Shown piece by piece: positions 7,606 to 15,520 of a DNA stretch of 32,687 nucleotides. The translations under genes and the position numbers were made by a program. Source of the stretch: Gammaproteobacteria bacterium (GTDB lineage Bacteria > Pseudomonadota > Gammaproteobacteria > Immundisolibacterales > JAKLLR01); the NCBI GenBank assembly GCA_022014175.1, contig JAKLLR010000012.1:1-32687 (forward strand), in the 5' to 3' direction. The first letter of the stretch is position 1, and the number at the start of each line of letters is the position of its first letter. Below the pieces are notes generated by a model that made no database searches, was not told the DNA's origin, and saw only the letters and a program-made list of their open reading frames with translations.

Positions 7606-8868
7606 ATGGAAGCGACCCTGGCGGAGATTGCCCGCAACACAGAGCAGTGTGTGAAGTGCGGACTCTGCCTGCCCGCCTGCCCCACCTACCAACTCAGCGG
7701 TAGTGAGGCGGAGTCGCCCCGGGGGCGGTTGGCCCTGATGCAGGGCGCCGCTGTCGGCGCCCTGGAAGGCTCCCCCCGATTCTGGCAGCACCTGGATAGC
7801 TGTCTCGACTGCCGGGCCTGCGAAACCGCCTGCCCATCCAAAGTGCCCTACAGCCGAACCCTGGAGCTCAGCCGTCGGATTCTCCTCCGACCTGCCGATG
7901 AGCAGAAGACCCCGGTCGGTCGACTCGGCAACCTGGCAATCCGCCGACTGCTGCCCTACCCCGATCGCATCCGGCGAATCGGGCAACTGCTGCGGTTCTA
8001 CCAGCGTAGCGGTCTGCAGAGACTGGCCCAGACCATGGGTTTTTTCGGCATCCAGTCGCTGCGACGGCTGGATGCCGAACTGCCCCGACTCTCCACACCC
8101 TTCCGGGCTGGCGCCAAACCGGTCAGTCACAGCCCTAATAGTAACCCGGCGGTCGCCCTGTTTACCGGCTGTGCCGCCACCGAATTCGACAGTGATACCC
8201 TCCGGGCCAGCGAAATGCTGCTCACCCGCTTTGGCTTTAATGTCACCCTGCCACCACAACAGCGCTGTTGTGGCGCCCTGCCCCGGCACAGTGGAAACCA
8301 CACCCTGGCCAGGGACCTCCTCCGGCAAAACCTGCAAGCATTTGCCGACGACCCGCTGATTGTGACCAGCGCCACCGGCTGTGCAGCCCAACTACTTGAC
8401 TACCGCCACGAACCCGGTGGTGATGGCTTCAGCGACCGGGTCCGGGATATCCAGACGCTGCTGCTCGAAAGCTGGCCTGAGGGGCTGGTGCCACAGCGAC
8501 TGGACCGGACCATCGGCCTGCACCTACCCTGCAGCCAACGCAATGTACTGCACACCCCGGATGCCAGCACCCAGCTGTTGCGGCGAATCCCAGGGCTCAG
8601 CCTGATTCCTGTTGGCGATAACCGATTCTGCTGCGGGGCAGCGGGCAGCTACCATCTCAGCCACCGCAGCACCGCCGACGAGTTGGTCAATGCTAAGCTG
8701 GACAACCTGTCCGAGACCGGCATAACAATGATAGTGAGCGCTAACTACGGATGTGGCCTGCACCTGCTAAGGGCAGCCAAGGAACGGGGCCTGGATCTCC
8801 AGGTCCTCCACCCGGTCACCCTGCTGGCCCGACAGCTGCCCGCGCCCACAGACCTAAACTACAGATGA
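7606..8868 (+). CDS. glcF: glycolate oxidase iron-sulfur subunit-like protein
   Basis: A 420-residue protein with two [4Fe-4S] motifs at the N-terminus (CVKCGLCLPACP, then CLDCRACETACP) and two C-terminal CCG modules (RCCGALPRHSG and FCCGAAGSYHLS). This matches GlcF, the Fe-S subunit that passes electrons from GlcD/GlcE flavoproteins to quinone during glycolate or hydroxyacid oxidation at the membrane. No GlcD or GlcE is nearby, so the partner and substrate are uncertain and related heterodisulfide-reductase-D-like proteins remain possible. I prefer the ATG at 7606 (GGAA upstream, normal spacing before the first Cys, and room for a divergent promoter); a GTG at 7558 would add 16 residues. Its stop overlaps the coq7 start (ATGA). 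Confidence 0.82.
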   Translation: MEATLAEIARNTEQCVKCGLCLPACPTYQLSGSEAESPRGRLALMQGAAVGALEGSPRFWQHLDSCLDCRACETACPSKVPYSRTLELSRRILLRPADEQKTPVGRLGNLAIRRLLPYPDRIRRIGQLLRFYQRSGLQRLAQTMGFFGIQSLRRLDAELPRLSTPFRAGAKPVSHSPNSNPAVALFTGCAATEFDSDTLRASEMLLTRFGFNVTLPPQQRCCGALPRHSGNHTLARDLLRQNLQAFADDPLIVTSATGCAAQLLDYRHEPGGDGFSDRVRDIQTLLLESWPEGLVPQRLDRTIGLHLPCSQRNVLHTPDASTQLLRRIPGLSLIPVGDNRFCCGAAGSYHLSHRSTADELVNAKLDNLSETGITMIVSANYGCGLHLLRAAKERGLDLQVLHPVTLLARQLPAPTDLNYR

Positions 8869-9503
8869 CAAGAGCGAACCTGAGCCTGACAGATCAGTTT
8901 TTAGGCGCCCTCAATCAGGGTCTTCAGACCCTCTTGCCGGGCCAGCACCAAGACCCCGGACCTGCGGCCGAGATCGCCGAAACTCCACTGACAGCGGAAG
9001 AGAAAACCACTGCGGCTCAGCTGCTCAGAGTCGACCACTGCGGCGAAGTCTGCGCCCAGGCCCTCTATCTCGGGCAGGCCCTCACCGCACGGGACTCTAC
9101 CATCAGATCCCAATTGCAAGAGGCGGGCGGAGAGGAGGCGGACCATCTGCGCTGGTGTCAGCAAAGGCTCTCTGAACTGGGTGACCACAGCAGCCGACTG
9201 GATCCCCTGTTCTTCGCCGGCGCCCTTTCGATCGGGGTCCTGGCCGGACTGGCCGGGGATCGCTGGAGCCTCGGTTTTCTGGCCGAGACCGAGCGACAGG
9301 TCGAGGCCCATCTGGATCAGCATTTGCAGCAATTACCGGCGGCGGACCACCGCTCCCGGGCCATTCTTGAGCAGATGAAAGCGGATGAAATCCGCCACGC
9401 GGAGACCGCAACCAACGCCGGCGCGGCAGAGCTGCCGACCATTCTCCAGCAGTTAATGCGGCACTCCGCCCGGGTGATGACCCAGACCACCCGCTGGGTC
9501 TGA
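8865..9503 (+). CDS. coq7: demethoxyubiquinone hydroxylase Coq7
   Basis: A 212-residue di-iron hydroxylase that adds the last ring hydroxyl in ubiquinone synthesis, peripheral at the inner membrane. The iron ligands are all visible: Glu61 in DHCGEVCAQALY, Glu91-x-x-His94 in GEEADHLRW, Glu143 in ETERQVEAHL, and Glu175-x-x-His178 in DEIRHAE. The hydrophobic patch LFFAGALSIGVLAGLAG is typical. The ATG at 8865-8867 overlaps the preceding stop (ATGA), suggesting translational coupling; upstream extension in this frame is inside glcF and unlikely. The length matches Pseudomonas-type Coq7 (about 215 residues). Presence of Coq7 rather than UbiF is common in many gammaproteobacteria. Confidence 0.94.
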   Translation: MTRANLSLTDQFLGALNQGLQTLLPGQHQDPGPAAEIAETPLTAEEKTTAAQLLRVDHCGEVCAQALYLGQALTARDSTIRSQLQEAGGEEADHLRWCQQRLSELGDHSSRLDPLFFAGALSIGVLAGLAGDRWSLGFLAETERQVEAHLDQHLQQLPAADHRSRAILEQMKADEIRHAETATNAGAAELPTILQQLMRHSARVMTQTTRWV

Positions 9504-9516
9504 TCGACCCCAGACC

Positions 9517-10821
9517 GTGCCCGACCTGATCCAAAAACTCCCCAGCGACTGGCCAGCCTTTGAGCGACAGCACGTCTGGCATCCCTACGCCTCCATGGTC
9601 AAGCCGATACCGGCCTATCCGGTCGCGTCCGCCAGCGGCGTGCGGCTCAAGCTGGAGGATGGCCGGCAACTGATCGACGGCATGTCCTCGTGGTGGTCCG
9701 CCATCCACGGTTACAACCACCCCCGGCTGAACGCCGCTGCGGAGACCCAACTGGCCGATATGAGCCATGTGATGTTCGGCGGATTGACCCATCGACCAGC
9801 GGCAGAGCTGGCAGCACGGTTAATTGAGCTGACCCCGGCGCCCCTAAACCGGGTCTTTTTTTCGGACTCCGGCTCAGTCGCGGTAGAGGTTGCGCTGAAG
9901 ATGGCACTGCAGTACTGGCAAGCCCGCGGCGAAACCCGGCGAACCCGCTTTCTCAGCTTCCGGGGCGGTTATCACGGTGATACCATCGGGGCGATGGCCG
10001 TAAGCGATCCCGAAAACGGACTGCACAGTCTGTTCTCTGGCACCCTCACCCAACAACTCTTTGCGCCGCGCCCTCCAAGCCGTGCCAGCGCTGCCTTCGA
10101 CTCCCGGCAGCTGGAGCAACTCCGTAAAACAGCGACAGACCATCGCGAGGAGCTGGCGGGTATCATCATCGAACCCCTGGTTCAGGGTGCCGGGGGCATG
10201 CATTTTTATCATCCAGACTATCTGCGCGAACTACGCCAGCTCTGCGACCAGCAGGGTCTGCTGCTGATCTTCGATGAAATCGCTACCGGCTTCGGCCGTA
10301 CCGGCAGTCTGTTTGCCACCGAGCAAGCTGGCGTGGTGCCAGATATCATCTGCCTCGGCAAAGCGCTTACCGGGGGATATATGAGCCTGGCCGCCACCCT
10401 CACCCGTGAGGCCGTCGCCAGCGGCATCTGCCAGGGTGATCCTGGGGTTTTTATGCACGGCCCCACTTTTATGGCCAACCCCCTGGCCTGCGCGGTGGCC
10501 AGTGCCAGCATCGACCTGCTGCTGGAGAGCCCCTGGCGGGCGCGAGTCCAGACCATTGAACAGGGCCTTCAAGCCGGGTTAATTCCGGTCTCGGAGCTGC
10601 CCGGGGTCGCGGATGTTCGGGTACTGGGCGCGATCGGAGTGGTTGAGATGAAACAGCCACTGGATGTGACCCGCACCCAGGCCGCACTGGTTGAACGGGG
10701 AGTCTGGCTCCGCCCGTTCGGCAAGCTGCTTTACACCATGCCACCCTACATTATCGACAGTAACGACCTGGCACACCTCACCGACACCATGTGCGAGGTT
10801 GTGGAATTAGTGGCCGACTAA
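9517..10821 (+). CDS. bioA: adenosylmethionine-8-amino-7-oxononanoate aminotransferase
   Basis: A 434-residue class III PLP aminotransferase. BioA uses S-adenosylmethionine to convert KAPA to DAPA in biotin synthesis. Diagnostic segments are HVWHPYASM near the N-terminus, DGMSSWWSAIHGYNHP, the IFDEIATGFGRTG motif with the pyridine-N-binding Asp253, and the PLP lysine Lys282 in LGKALTGGYMS. C-terminal LRPFGKLLYTMPPY is typical of BioA. The start is a GTG at 9517 without an obvious ribosome site, 13 nt after the coq7 stop, so translation may be coupled. The gene is separate from any bioFHCD cluster in this window. A small GNRA-loop hairpin (10831-10844) follows the stop, without a U-tract. Confidence 0.94.
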   Translation: MPDLIQKLPSDWPAFERQHVWHPYASMVKPIPAYPVASASGVRLKLEDGRQLIDGMSSWWSAIHGYNHPRLNAAAETQLADMSHVMFGGLTHRPAAELAARLIELTPAPLNRVFFSDSGSVAVEVALKMALQYWQARGETRRTRFLSFRGGYHGDTIGAMAVSDPENGLHSLFSGTLTQQLFAPRPPSRASAAFDSRQLEQLRKTATDHREELAGIIIEPLVQGAGGMHFYHPDYLRELRQLCDQQGLLLIFDEIATGFGRTGSLFATEQAGVVPDIICLGKALTGGYMSLAATLTREAVASGICQGDPGVFMHGPTFMANPLACAVASASIDLLLESPWRARVQTIEQGLQAGLIPVSELPGVADVRVLGAIGVVEMKQPLDVTRTQAALVERGVWLRPFGKLLYTMPPYIIDSNDLAHLTDTMCEVVELVAD

Positions 10822-10895
10822 AACAGGCCCTGCCGGTGACGGCAAAGTGCCACCCTCTGTATGACTCATAATCGAAATGAACGGGAGAAGCTACA

Positions 10896-11750
10896 GTGAC
10901 TAAATATATTGGCGCGCATGTCAGCGCCAGCGGGGGGGTTGATCGGGCACCTCTGAACGCCCAGGCCATCGGCGCCACCGCCTTCGCCCTGTTCACCAAA
11001 AACCAGCGCCAGTGGCAGGCCAAACCCCTCACCGACGAACAGATCGAAGCCTTTCAAAACAACTGTGAATCCGCGGGGTATGGCGCCGCACAGATCCTGC
11101 CCCACGACAGTTATCTGATTAACCTTGGGCATCCTGAAGCGGACTCTCTGGCCAAATCACAGGCCGCCTTCATCGATGAGATGGAGCGTTGCCAGCAGCT
11201 CGGGCTCAGGCTGCTGAACTTTCATCCCGGCAGCCATCTGCGGCAGATCAGTGAAGCCGACTGCCTCAGCCGCATTGCCCACTCCATCAACCTCGCGCTT
11301 GAGCGGACCGAAAGCGTAACCGCAGTGATTGAAAACACGGCGGGGCAAGGCAGCAATCTGGGCTTCCGCTTCGAGCAGATCGCCAGCATCATCGATCAAG
11401 TTGACGATACCTCCCGAGTCGGCGTCTGCCTCGACACCTGCCACACCCACTCCGCCGGTTACGACCTCTCGACAGAAGCCAGTGCCACCGCCGTATTCGC
11501 CGAATTCGAACAAGTTGTTGGCTTCCAATACCTCAGCGCCATGCATCTGAACGACTCAAAGACGCCTCTGGATAGCCATGTCGACCGCCACGCCAGCCTC
11601 GGCGCCGGCAGTTTAGGCTGGCCGGTGTTTCGCTACATCATGCAGGATGCCCGCTTCGACGGAATTCCCCTGGTGCTGGAGACCCCGAACTCCGACAACT
11701 GGCCGGTAGAGATTGCCAGGCTCAAAGAGATGGCTGCCCACGGGAGCTGA
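10896..11750 (+). CDS. nfo: endonuclease IV (AP endonuclease)
   Basis: A 284-residue TIM-barrel enzyme that nicks DNA at abasic sites in base-excision repair. Metal-binding and active-site segments of the Nfo/Apn1 family are intact: [10 protein letters not shown] at the start, [50 protein letters not shown] and VLETPN. The start is a GTG at 10896 with GGGAG 8 nt upstream. It is 74 nt after bioA on the same strand and could be read from its own promoter or as the last gene of that unit. Length is standard (E. coli Nfo has 285 residues). Confidence 0.96.
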   Translation: MTKYIGAHVSASGGVDRAPLNAQAIGATAFALFTKNQRQWQAKPLTDEQIEAFQNNCESAGYGAAQILPHDSYLINLGHPEADSLAKSQAAFIDEMERCQQLGLRLLNFHPGSHLRQISEADCLSRIAHSINLALERTESVTAVIENTAGQGSNLGFRFEQIASIIDQVDDTSRVGVCLDTCHTHSAGYDLSTEASATAVFAEFEQVVGFQYLSAMHLNDSKTPLDSHVDRHASLGAGSLGWPVFRYIMQDARFDGIPLVLETPNSDNWPVEIARLKEMAAHGS

Positions 11751-12166
11751 TAGGCATCAAACCCCGCAACGGGGACTGAGGCAGGCTTTCGCCACCGCTC
11801 GGCTTCCGCCTGGAGGGGACGCTGACGCCGGACCGTTCCCGCCGGACACCCTATGGGGCTGCCTGCTACTGGTCGCAATCGGTGGCGGCATTACCCTGGC
11901 CACTCAGACTCCAGCTCCAGCAGATGCTGATCTGGCTGCGTAGTGCTGAGCGCCCCCAGGAGAGCCTTCGGCTGAAGCCGCTATGGCAAGCGATCCGCGG
12001 GCTGACCTCTGCGGAGGCAACCCGTCAGCTTGAAGCCATTCGCTGGCTGCAACGAGTGACCCACCACCTCTGGCGAATCTCGCGGCACCTCTATCGGGCT
12101 GACCAGCCGAAAGCCACGATAACGAGCTTGGCGGTATCGCGACCGACCCCGGTGGAGAGGAGCTAG
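11751..12166 (+). pseudogene. possible frameshifted remnant of a FUSC/YccS-like membrane protein
   Basis: The 470-nt gap after nfo contains no intact convincing gene. One frame (to 11943) reads PPDTLWGCLLLVAIGGGITLA, a membrane-like segment. Another frame (11780-12166) gives an amphipathic helical stretch, LQQMLIWLRSAERPQESLRL followed by EAIRWLQRVTHHLWRISRHL. Together they remind me of the region around and after the second membrane block of FUSC-family (YccS-like) exporters, broken by a frameshift near 11880-11940. This is recognition by eye of a weakly conserved family and could be wrong; no start or ribosome site is seen. A 5-bp hairpin, CCCCG-CAA-CGGGG, sits at 11762-11774 just after nfo. 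Confidence 0.28.
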
Positions 12167-12221
12167 CGGCCTTCGGGGATCTGCTAGAGTGAACCCGAAA
12201 CCCGTCAAAATAGGGAGGCTC

Positions 12222-13304
12222 ATGCCAGCCTTGACTGGCTCGCGTAAAACAGTGAGACACCATCTAGAAATCTGGCTGTTCGCGCTGCTGTCAAGCCTCG
12301 CCACACCCGTGTTTGCAGTCCATCCCGGCGCCTGGAGCAAAGACTGGCAGGAGGGGCGGTGGGAGTCAGCCCGACCGGACAGCCATGCTCCCATCGGCAT
12401 CATGGGCGACCACTGGCACAACAAGGATGGTGTGATGCTCGCCTACCGCTACGGCCTGACCGATATGCGCGGCCTGCGGGACGGCACCGACCACCTGAGC
12501 ACACAGCAGGTACTCGCCGACTTCCCGATCACACCCACTGCGATGCGCATGGAGCACCACATGTTCAGCATGATGTACGCCCCGGTGCAGGGGATGACTC
12601 TCATGCTCGGCCTGCCCGTGAAGCAGCTGCGGATGGACCATCTCACCGCAGGCGGTGCCCGCTTCCGCACCGACGCGAGCGGCATCGGAGATCTCTCGAC
12701 GGCTGCCCTTTTTGTGCTGCGCGAGACCGGGCGCAAACGACTCCATCTGACCCTGGGGCTCTCGCTGCCAACCGGCTCCATCGACCGGTCCGACCGGACC
12801 CCCGCTGGTCGTGCTCGACTGCCCTATCCCATGCAACTGGGGTCAGGCACCTTCGATCTATTACCCGGCCTCACCTACATGCAGCAACGGGATATGTTCT
12901 CCTGGGGCGGGCAAGCCCGAGCCACCATGCGACTGGGACGCAACAGCAACAATTACAGTCTGGGCGATAGCTACAACGCGGACATCTGGATCAGCAAACC
13001 GCTGCATCCGGAATGGAGTGCCTCCCTGCGCCTGAGCGGAATCGATCAGGACAAGGTTGATGGCGCCGACCCCGCCCTCAACCCGGCACTGGTGCCCACC
13101 GCAGCACCGAATCTACAGGGGCGGCGACGGGCAGATTTACATGCGGGCCTGAACTATCACGCCCTCAAAGGCGCCCTGAAAGGACATCGAATTGCGATCG
13201 AATTCAGCCAACCCGTTTATCAGAAGCTCAACGGCCCCCAACTCGAAACGGACTGGGGGCTGATGATCGGCTGGCAGTACGCATTCAAACTCAGACGGAA
13301 GTAA
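12222..13304 (+). CDS. outer-membrane beta-barrel protein of unknown substrate
   Basis: A 360-residue protein with a signal peptide (IWLFALLSSLATPVFA) and the features of a transporter-like outer-membrane barrel. It opens with PIGIMGDHWHNKDGVMLAYR, rich in His and Met, followed by alternating strands such as LHLTLGLSLPTGSID, and ends in a strand-like MIGWQYAFKLRRK. Similar His/Met-rich barrels occur in the broad Phenol_MetA_deg/metal-associated outer-membrane group, but I cannot name the substrate. The ATG at 12222-12224 has GGGAGG 5 nt upstream and is much better than the GTG at 12189. It runs convergently into the cupin gene, with only 7 nt between stops. Confidence 0.7.
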   Translation: MPALTGSRKTVRHHLEIWLFALLSSLATPVFAVHPGAWSKDWQEGRWESARPDSHAPIGIMGDHWHNKDGVMLAYRYGLTDMRGLRDGTDHLSTQQVLADFPITPTAMRMEHHMFSMMYAPVQGMTLMLGLPVKQLRMDHLTAGGARFRTDASGIGDLSTAALFVLRETGRKRLHLTLGLSLPTGSIDRSDRTPAGRARLPYPMQLGSGTFDLLPGLTYMQQRDMFSWGGQARATMRLGRNSNNYSLGDSYNADIWISKPLHPEWSASLRLSGIDQDKVDGADPALNPALVPTAAPNLQGRRRADLHAGLNYHALKGALKGHRIAIEFSQPVYQKLNGPQLETDWGLMIGWQYAFKLRRK

Positions 13305-13311
13305 GGCGCCG

Positions 13312-13911
13312 TCACTCTGGGCCAGGCCGGGCCATATCCTCTACCGTCCAGGTCACCGGCGGTGCGTTTTTCAACGCCCGGCATGCGGGGGTCACCACCA
13401 TGTCGTTGATCTCCCCGGCAGAGGCTTTGCTACTCAGGCCAGGCGGTAACTGACCCTCTTTACCATACTCGACCGCCTTGCCTGCGGTGCTGGCGACCAG
13501 AATCGTCTCTTCGTTGTCATCCCAGCCAAAAATAGCGGCATGGGGGATGCAGGCGGGCACAATGAACGAATCACCGGCGCGCAGCACCTTCTCAAATTCG
13601 CCGTTGTAACCCGACTTGTAATACATGCTGCCTTTGACAACATAGCCAGAGTCTTCGTCATGCCGACTGATGCTGGCGGGAATACTCCAGCCCTTGCCAG
13701 CGTCCACCTTGAGACTGATATAGGTCAGGTTTGGCCCGTGCCAATGGCGAAGGTAGAGGCCGGAGCCCGGCGCAACTTCAAACATGTCGTCAGTTGGGGT
13801 AAAAAAACGAACGTCTTCCGGTCTGTACTCGGCGGCTTCGTTCGCCAGTAACAGCCCCGATGACAGGGCCAAAACAAGGGCAACCAGCCCACTCTTCAAT
13901 GTGATCTGCAT
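13312..13911 (-). CDS. exported cupin-domain protein, copy 1
   Basis: A 199-residue protein with a clear signal peptide (LVALVLALSSGLLLANEA). The body has a single cupin fold signature: the first motif around SRHDEDSGYVVKGSMYY and the second around GDSFIVPACIPHA, with His, Asp/Glu and His positions suited to bind a metal. The ATG at 13909-13911 has GAGGAG 9 nt upstream. It is a close paralogue of the next gene upstream (14068-14724); the matching PE.VRFF.PT.D start, YLRHW.GPN.TYI and C-terminal GEIN.MVVTP.CRA.K..PPVTWT segments are shared. Its function is unknown; a periplasmic binding or small-molecule-modifying role is possible. Confidence 0.75.
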   Translation of the reverse strand: MQITLKSGLVALVLALSSGLLLANEAAEYRPEDVRFFTPTDDMFEVAPGSGLYLRHWHGPNLTYISLKVDAGKGWSIPASISRHDEDSGYVVKGSMYYKSGYNGEFEKVLRAGDSFIVPACIPHAAIFGWDDNEETILVASTAGKAVEYGKEGQLPPGLSSKASAGEINDMVVTPACRALKNAPPVTWTVEDMARPGPE

Positions 13912-14067
13912 GCTCAATTCTCCTCATTATTTATAAAATTCAGTTAGATCGGCCGCAGACCACTATGAACCCGGATGGCCGCTACCGGTAGTGATTCAAC
14001 CAGATCCATTCTGCGGAATCACCCCATGCCTCGACCTGCAATGACGACTGAACGCCCTAAGCGGAGA

Positions 14068-14724
14068 TCAAAAACACAACGGTGACACCGCCCGGCTCAA
14101 AACAGTTTGAACCGATCGTTCCTCCGAACCCAGGCGCGGCATATCTACGGCTGTCCAGGTAACCGGTGGCGTACTTTTCATCGCCCGGCACTCCGGCGTC
14201 ACCACCATAGCGTTGATCTCCCCAGCGGTCGCCTTACTGCTAAAACCGATGGGCAGCTGCCCCTCCTCCCCATATTCCGTTGCTTTATCCGCTGTACTGG
14301 CGACGAGCACGGTCTCTTCGTTGTTATCCCAGCCAAAAATTACCGCGTGGGGCGCACAGGCAGGCACCATAAAGGCGTCACCGGCCCGCAGTACCTTGGT
14401 ATATTCGCCGTCGTAACCCGCCTTGTAATATATGCTGCCCCTAATTACATAACCGCCGTCTTCACCGTGGCGACTAATGCTGGGAGGGATGATATGGCCC
14501 AGCCCCTCATTCACTCTGAGGCCGATATAAGTCATGTTCGGGCCGTTCCAGTGGCGTAGAGAGAGCCCTGCTTCGGTGCCCACCTGGAATAGATCTTTAG
14601 TGGGGTCGAAGAAGCGAACCTCTTCCGGCTTGTACTCCTGCCCCTCCATCTCGGCGGCGAACTGCAAACAGGATGACATTGGACTGATCCCGGCGAGCAG
14701 TCCGATCTTGCGTTTTAGTTCCAC
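14068..14724 (-). CDS. cupin-domain protein, copy 2, with weak signal peptide
   Basis: A 218-residue paralogue of the neighbouring cupin, with the same motifs (SRHGEDGGYVIRGSIYY and GDAFMVPACAPHA). The start is a GTG at 14722-14724. It aligns exactly with the ATG of copy 1: in both genes AATAATGAGG(A/G)G stands 8 nt before the start codon, so the duplication includes the leader. The N-terminus (KRKIGLLAGISPMSSCLQFAA) is a much poorer export signal than that of copy 1, with Pro and Ser breaking the hydrophobic core; decay or a small frameshift is possible. The C-terminus carries about 18 extra residues after the shared end. It lies 61 nt downstream of sfsA. Confidence 0.7.
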   Translation of the reverse strand: MELKRKIGLLAGISPMSSCLQFAAEMEGQEYKPEEVRFFDPTKDLFQVGTEAGLSLRHWNGPNMTYIGLRVNEGLGHIIPPSISRHGEDGGYVIRGSIYYKAGYDGEYTKVLRAGDAFMVPACAPHAVIFGWDNNEETVLVASTADKATEYGEEGQLPIGFSSKATAGEINAMVVTPECRAMKSTPPVTWTAVDMPRLGSEERSVQTVLSRAVSPLCF

Positions 14725-14785
14725 GTTTTCATCCCCTCATTATTTTGCTGTTCAGCGGGGTCAGTCTCTTCCGCCGAGCAGCTCG

Positions 14786-15508
14786 CTATAGCCAGGGCGA
14801 TTCGCAACATAACGGTACCCTGTCGTGGATCTGCATGCCGGTAGCGTGATGATTAATCCTCACTGCAATGGCCTCAACCCCCTGGGCCATGACCTCGGCC
14901 AGGGTAGTGGCATAGTCTGGGTCAATCTCTGCGGCAACCTCAAAGCCATCGCCTTCCGGCCGATTGACCGCGAACAGAATCATTCCCCGCTCTCCCCGGG
15001 CAACCAGTTCAGCTAGCAGGGTCAGATGTTTACGGCCCCGCGCGGTCACCGCATCGGGGAATCGGACCCGGTTACCGGTTAACAGCGTCGTGTTTTTGAC
15101 CTCAATCCAGAGATCCGGTTTACTGGCCGCTGCAAGCCGGAAATCCAGGCGAGAGCGGGTATGACCGGGCAGGTCGAGAGTCACCTCCGGGGTCACCCGG
15201 AGATAATCGTCAATCCCCTTGACAGATCCGGCTCGCAAGGCCTCTTCCACCACTGGATTGGTTCGGCCGGTATGGACCCCGATCCATCCACCCCCCATAT
15301 CGACTCGCTCCAGAGTCCAGGCGAGTTTACGCTTGGGGTTATCGCTATGGGAGAGCTGTACTGGCGCACCCGGTGCCCAGCAGCCGGTCATGCTGCCAGT
15401 GTTGGGGCAGTGGGCGACGACCTCCCGGCCGTCATCCAGCGTCACATCAGCCAGGAAGCGTTTGTAACGCCTCTGAATTCGGCCGTTGACCAGCGGGGGT
15501 AGCTCCAT
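14786..15508 (-). CDS. sfsA: SfsA family protein (sugar fermentation stimulation protein)
   Basis: A 240-residue protein with the SfsA hallmarks: RRYKRFLADVTLDDG near the N-terminus, VAHCPNTGSMTGCW, GVHTGRTNP, and the nuclease-like core DFRLAA....LWIEVKNTTLL plus FPDAVTARGRKHLTLL. SfsA has been linked to maltose gene expression in E. coli and has a nucleic-acid-binding/nuclease-like fold; its precise reaction is not settled. It starts 12 nt after the pyruvate carboxylase stop on the same strand, so the two are probably co-transcribed. Length is normal. Confidence 0.93.
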   Translation of the reverse strand: MELPPLVNGRIQRRYKRFLADVTLDDGREVVAHCPNTGSMTGCWAPGAPVQLSHSDNPKRKLAWTLERVDMGGGWIGVHTGRTNPVVEEALRAGSVKGIDDYLRVTPEVTLDLPGHTRSRLDFRLAAASKPDLWIEVKNTTLLTGNRVRFPDAVTARGRKHLTLLAELVARGERGMILFAVNRPEGDGFEVAAEIDPDYATTLAEVMAQGVEAIAVRINHHATGMQIHDRVPLCCESPWL

Positions 15509-15520
15509 CGAAAAAACGGG

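Noticed and set aside
7585-8391. Minus-strand open frame of 268 codons
   Set aside because: It is antisense to the glcF-like gene, which has all its cysteine motifs.
10831-10844. Hairpin TGCCG-GTGA-CGGCA as bioA terminator
   Set aside because: Only 5 bp and no U-tract; mentioned in the bioA entry but not listed as a terminator.
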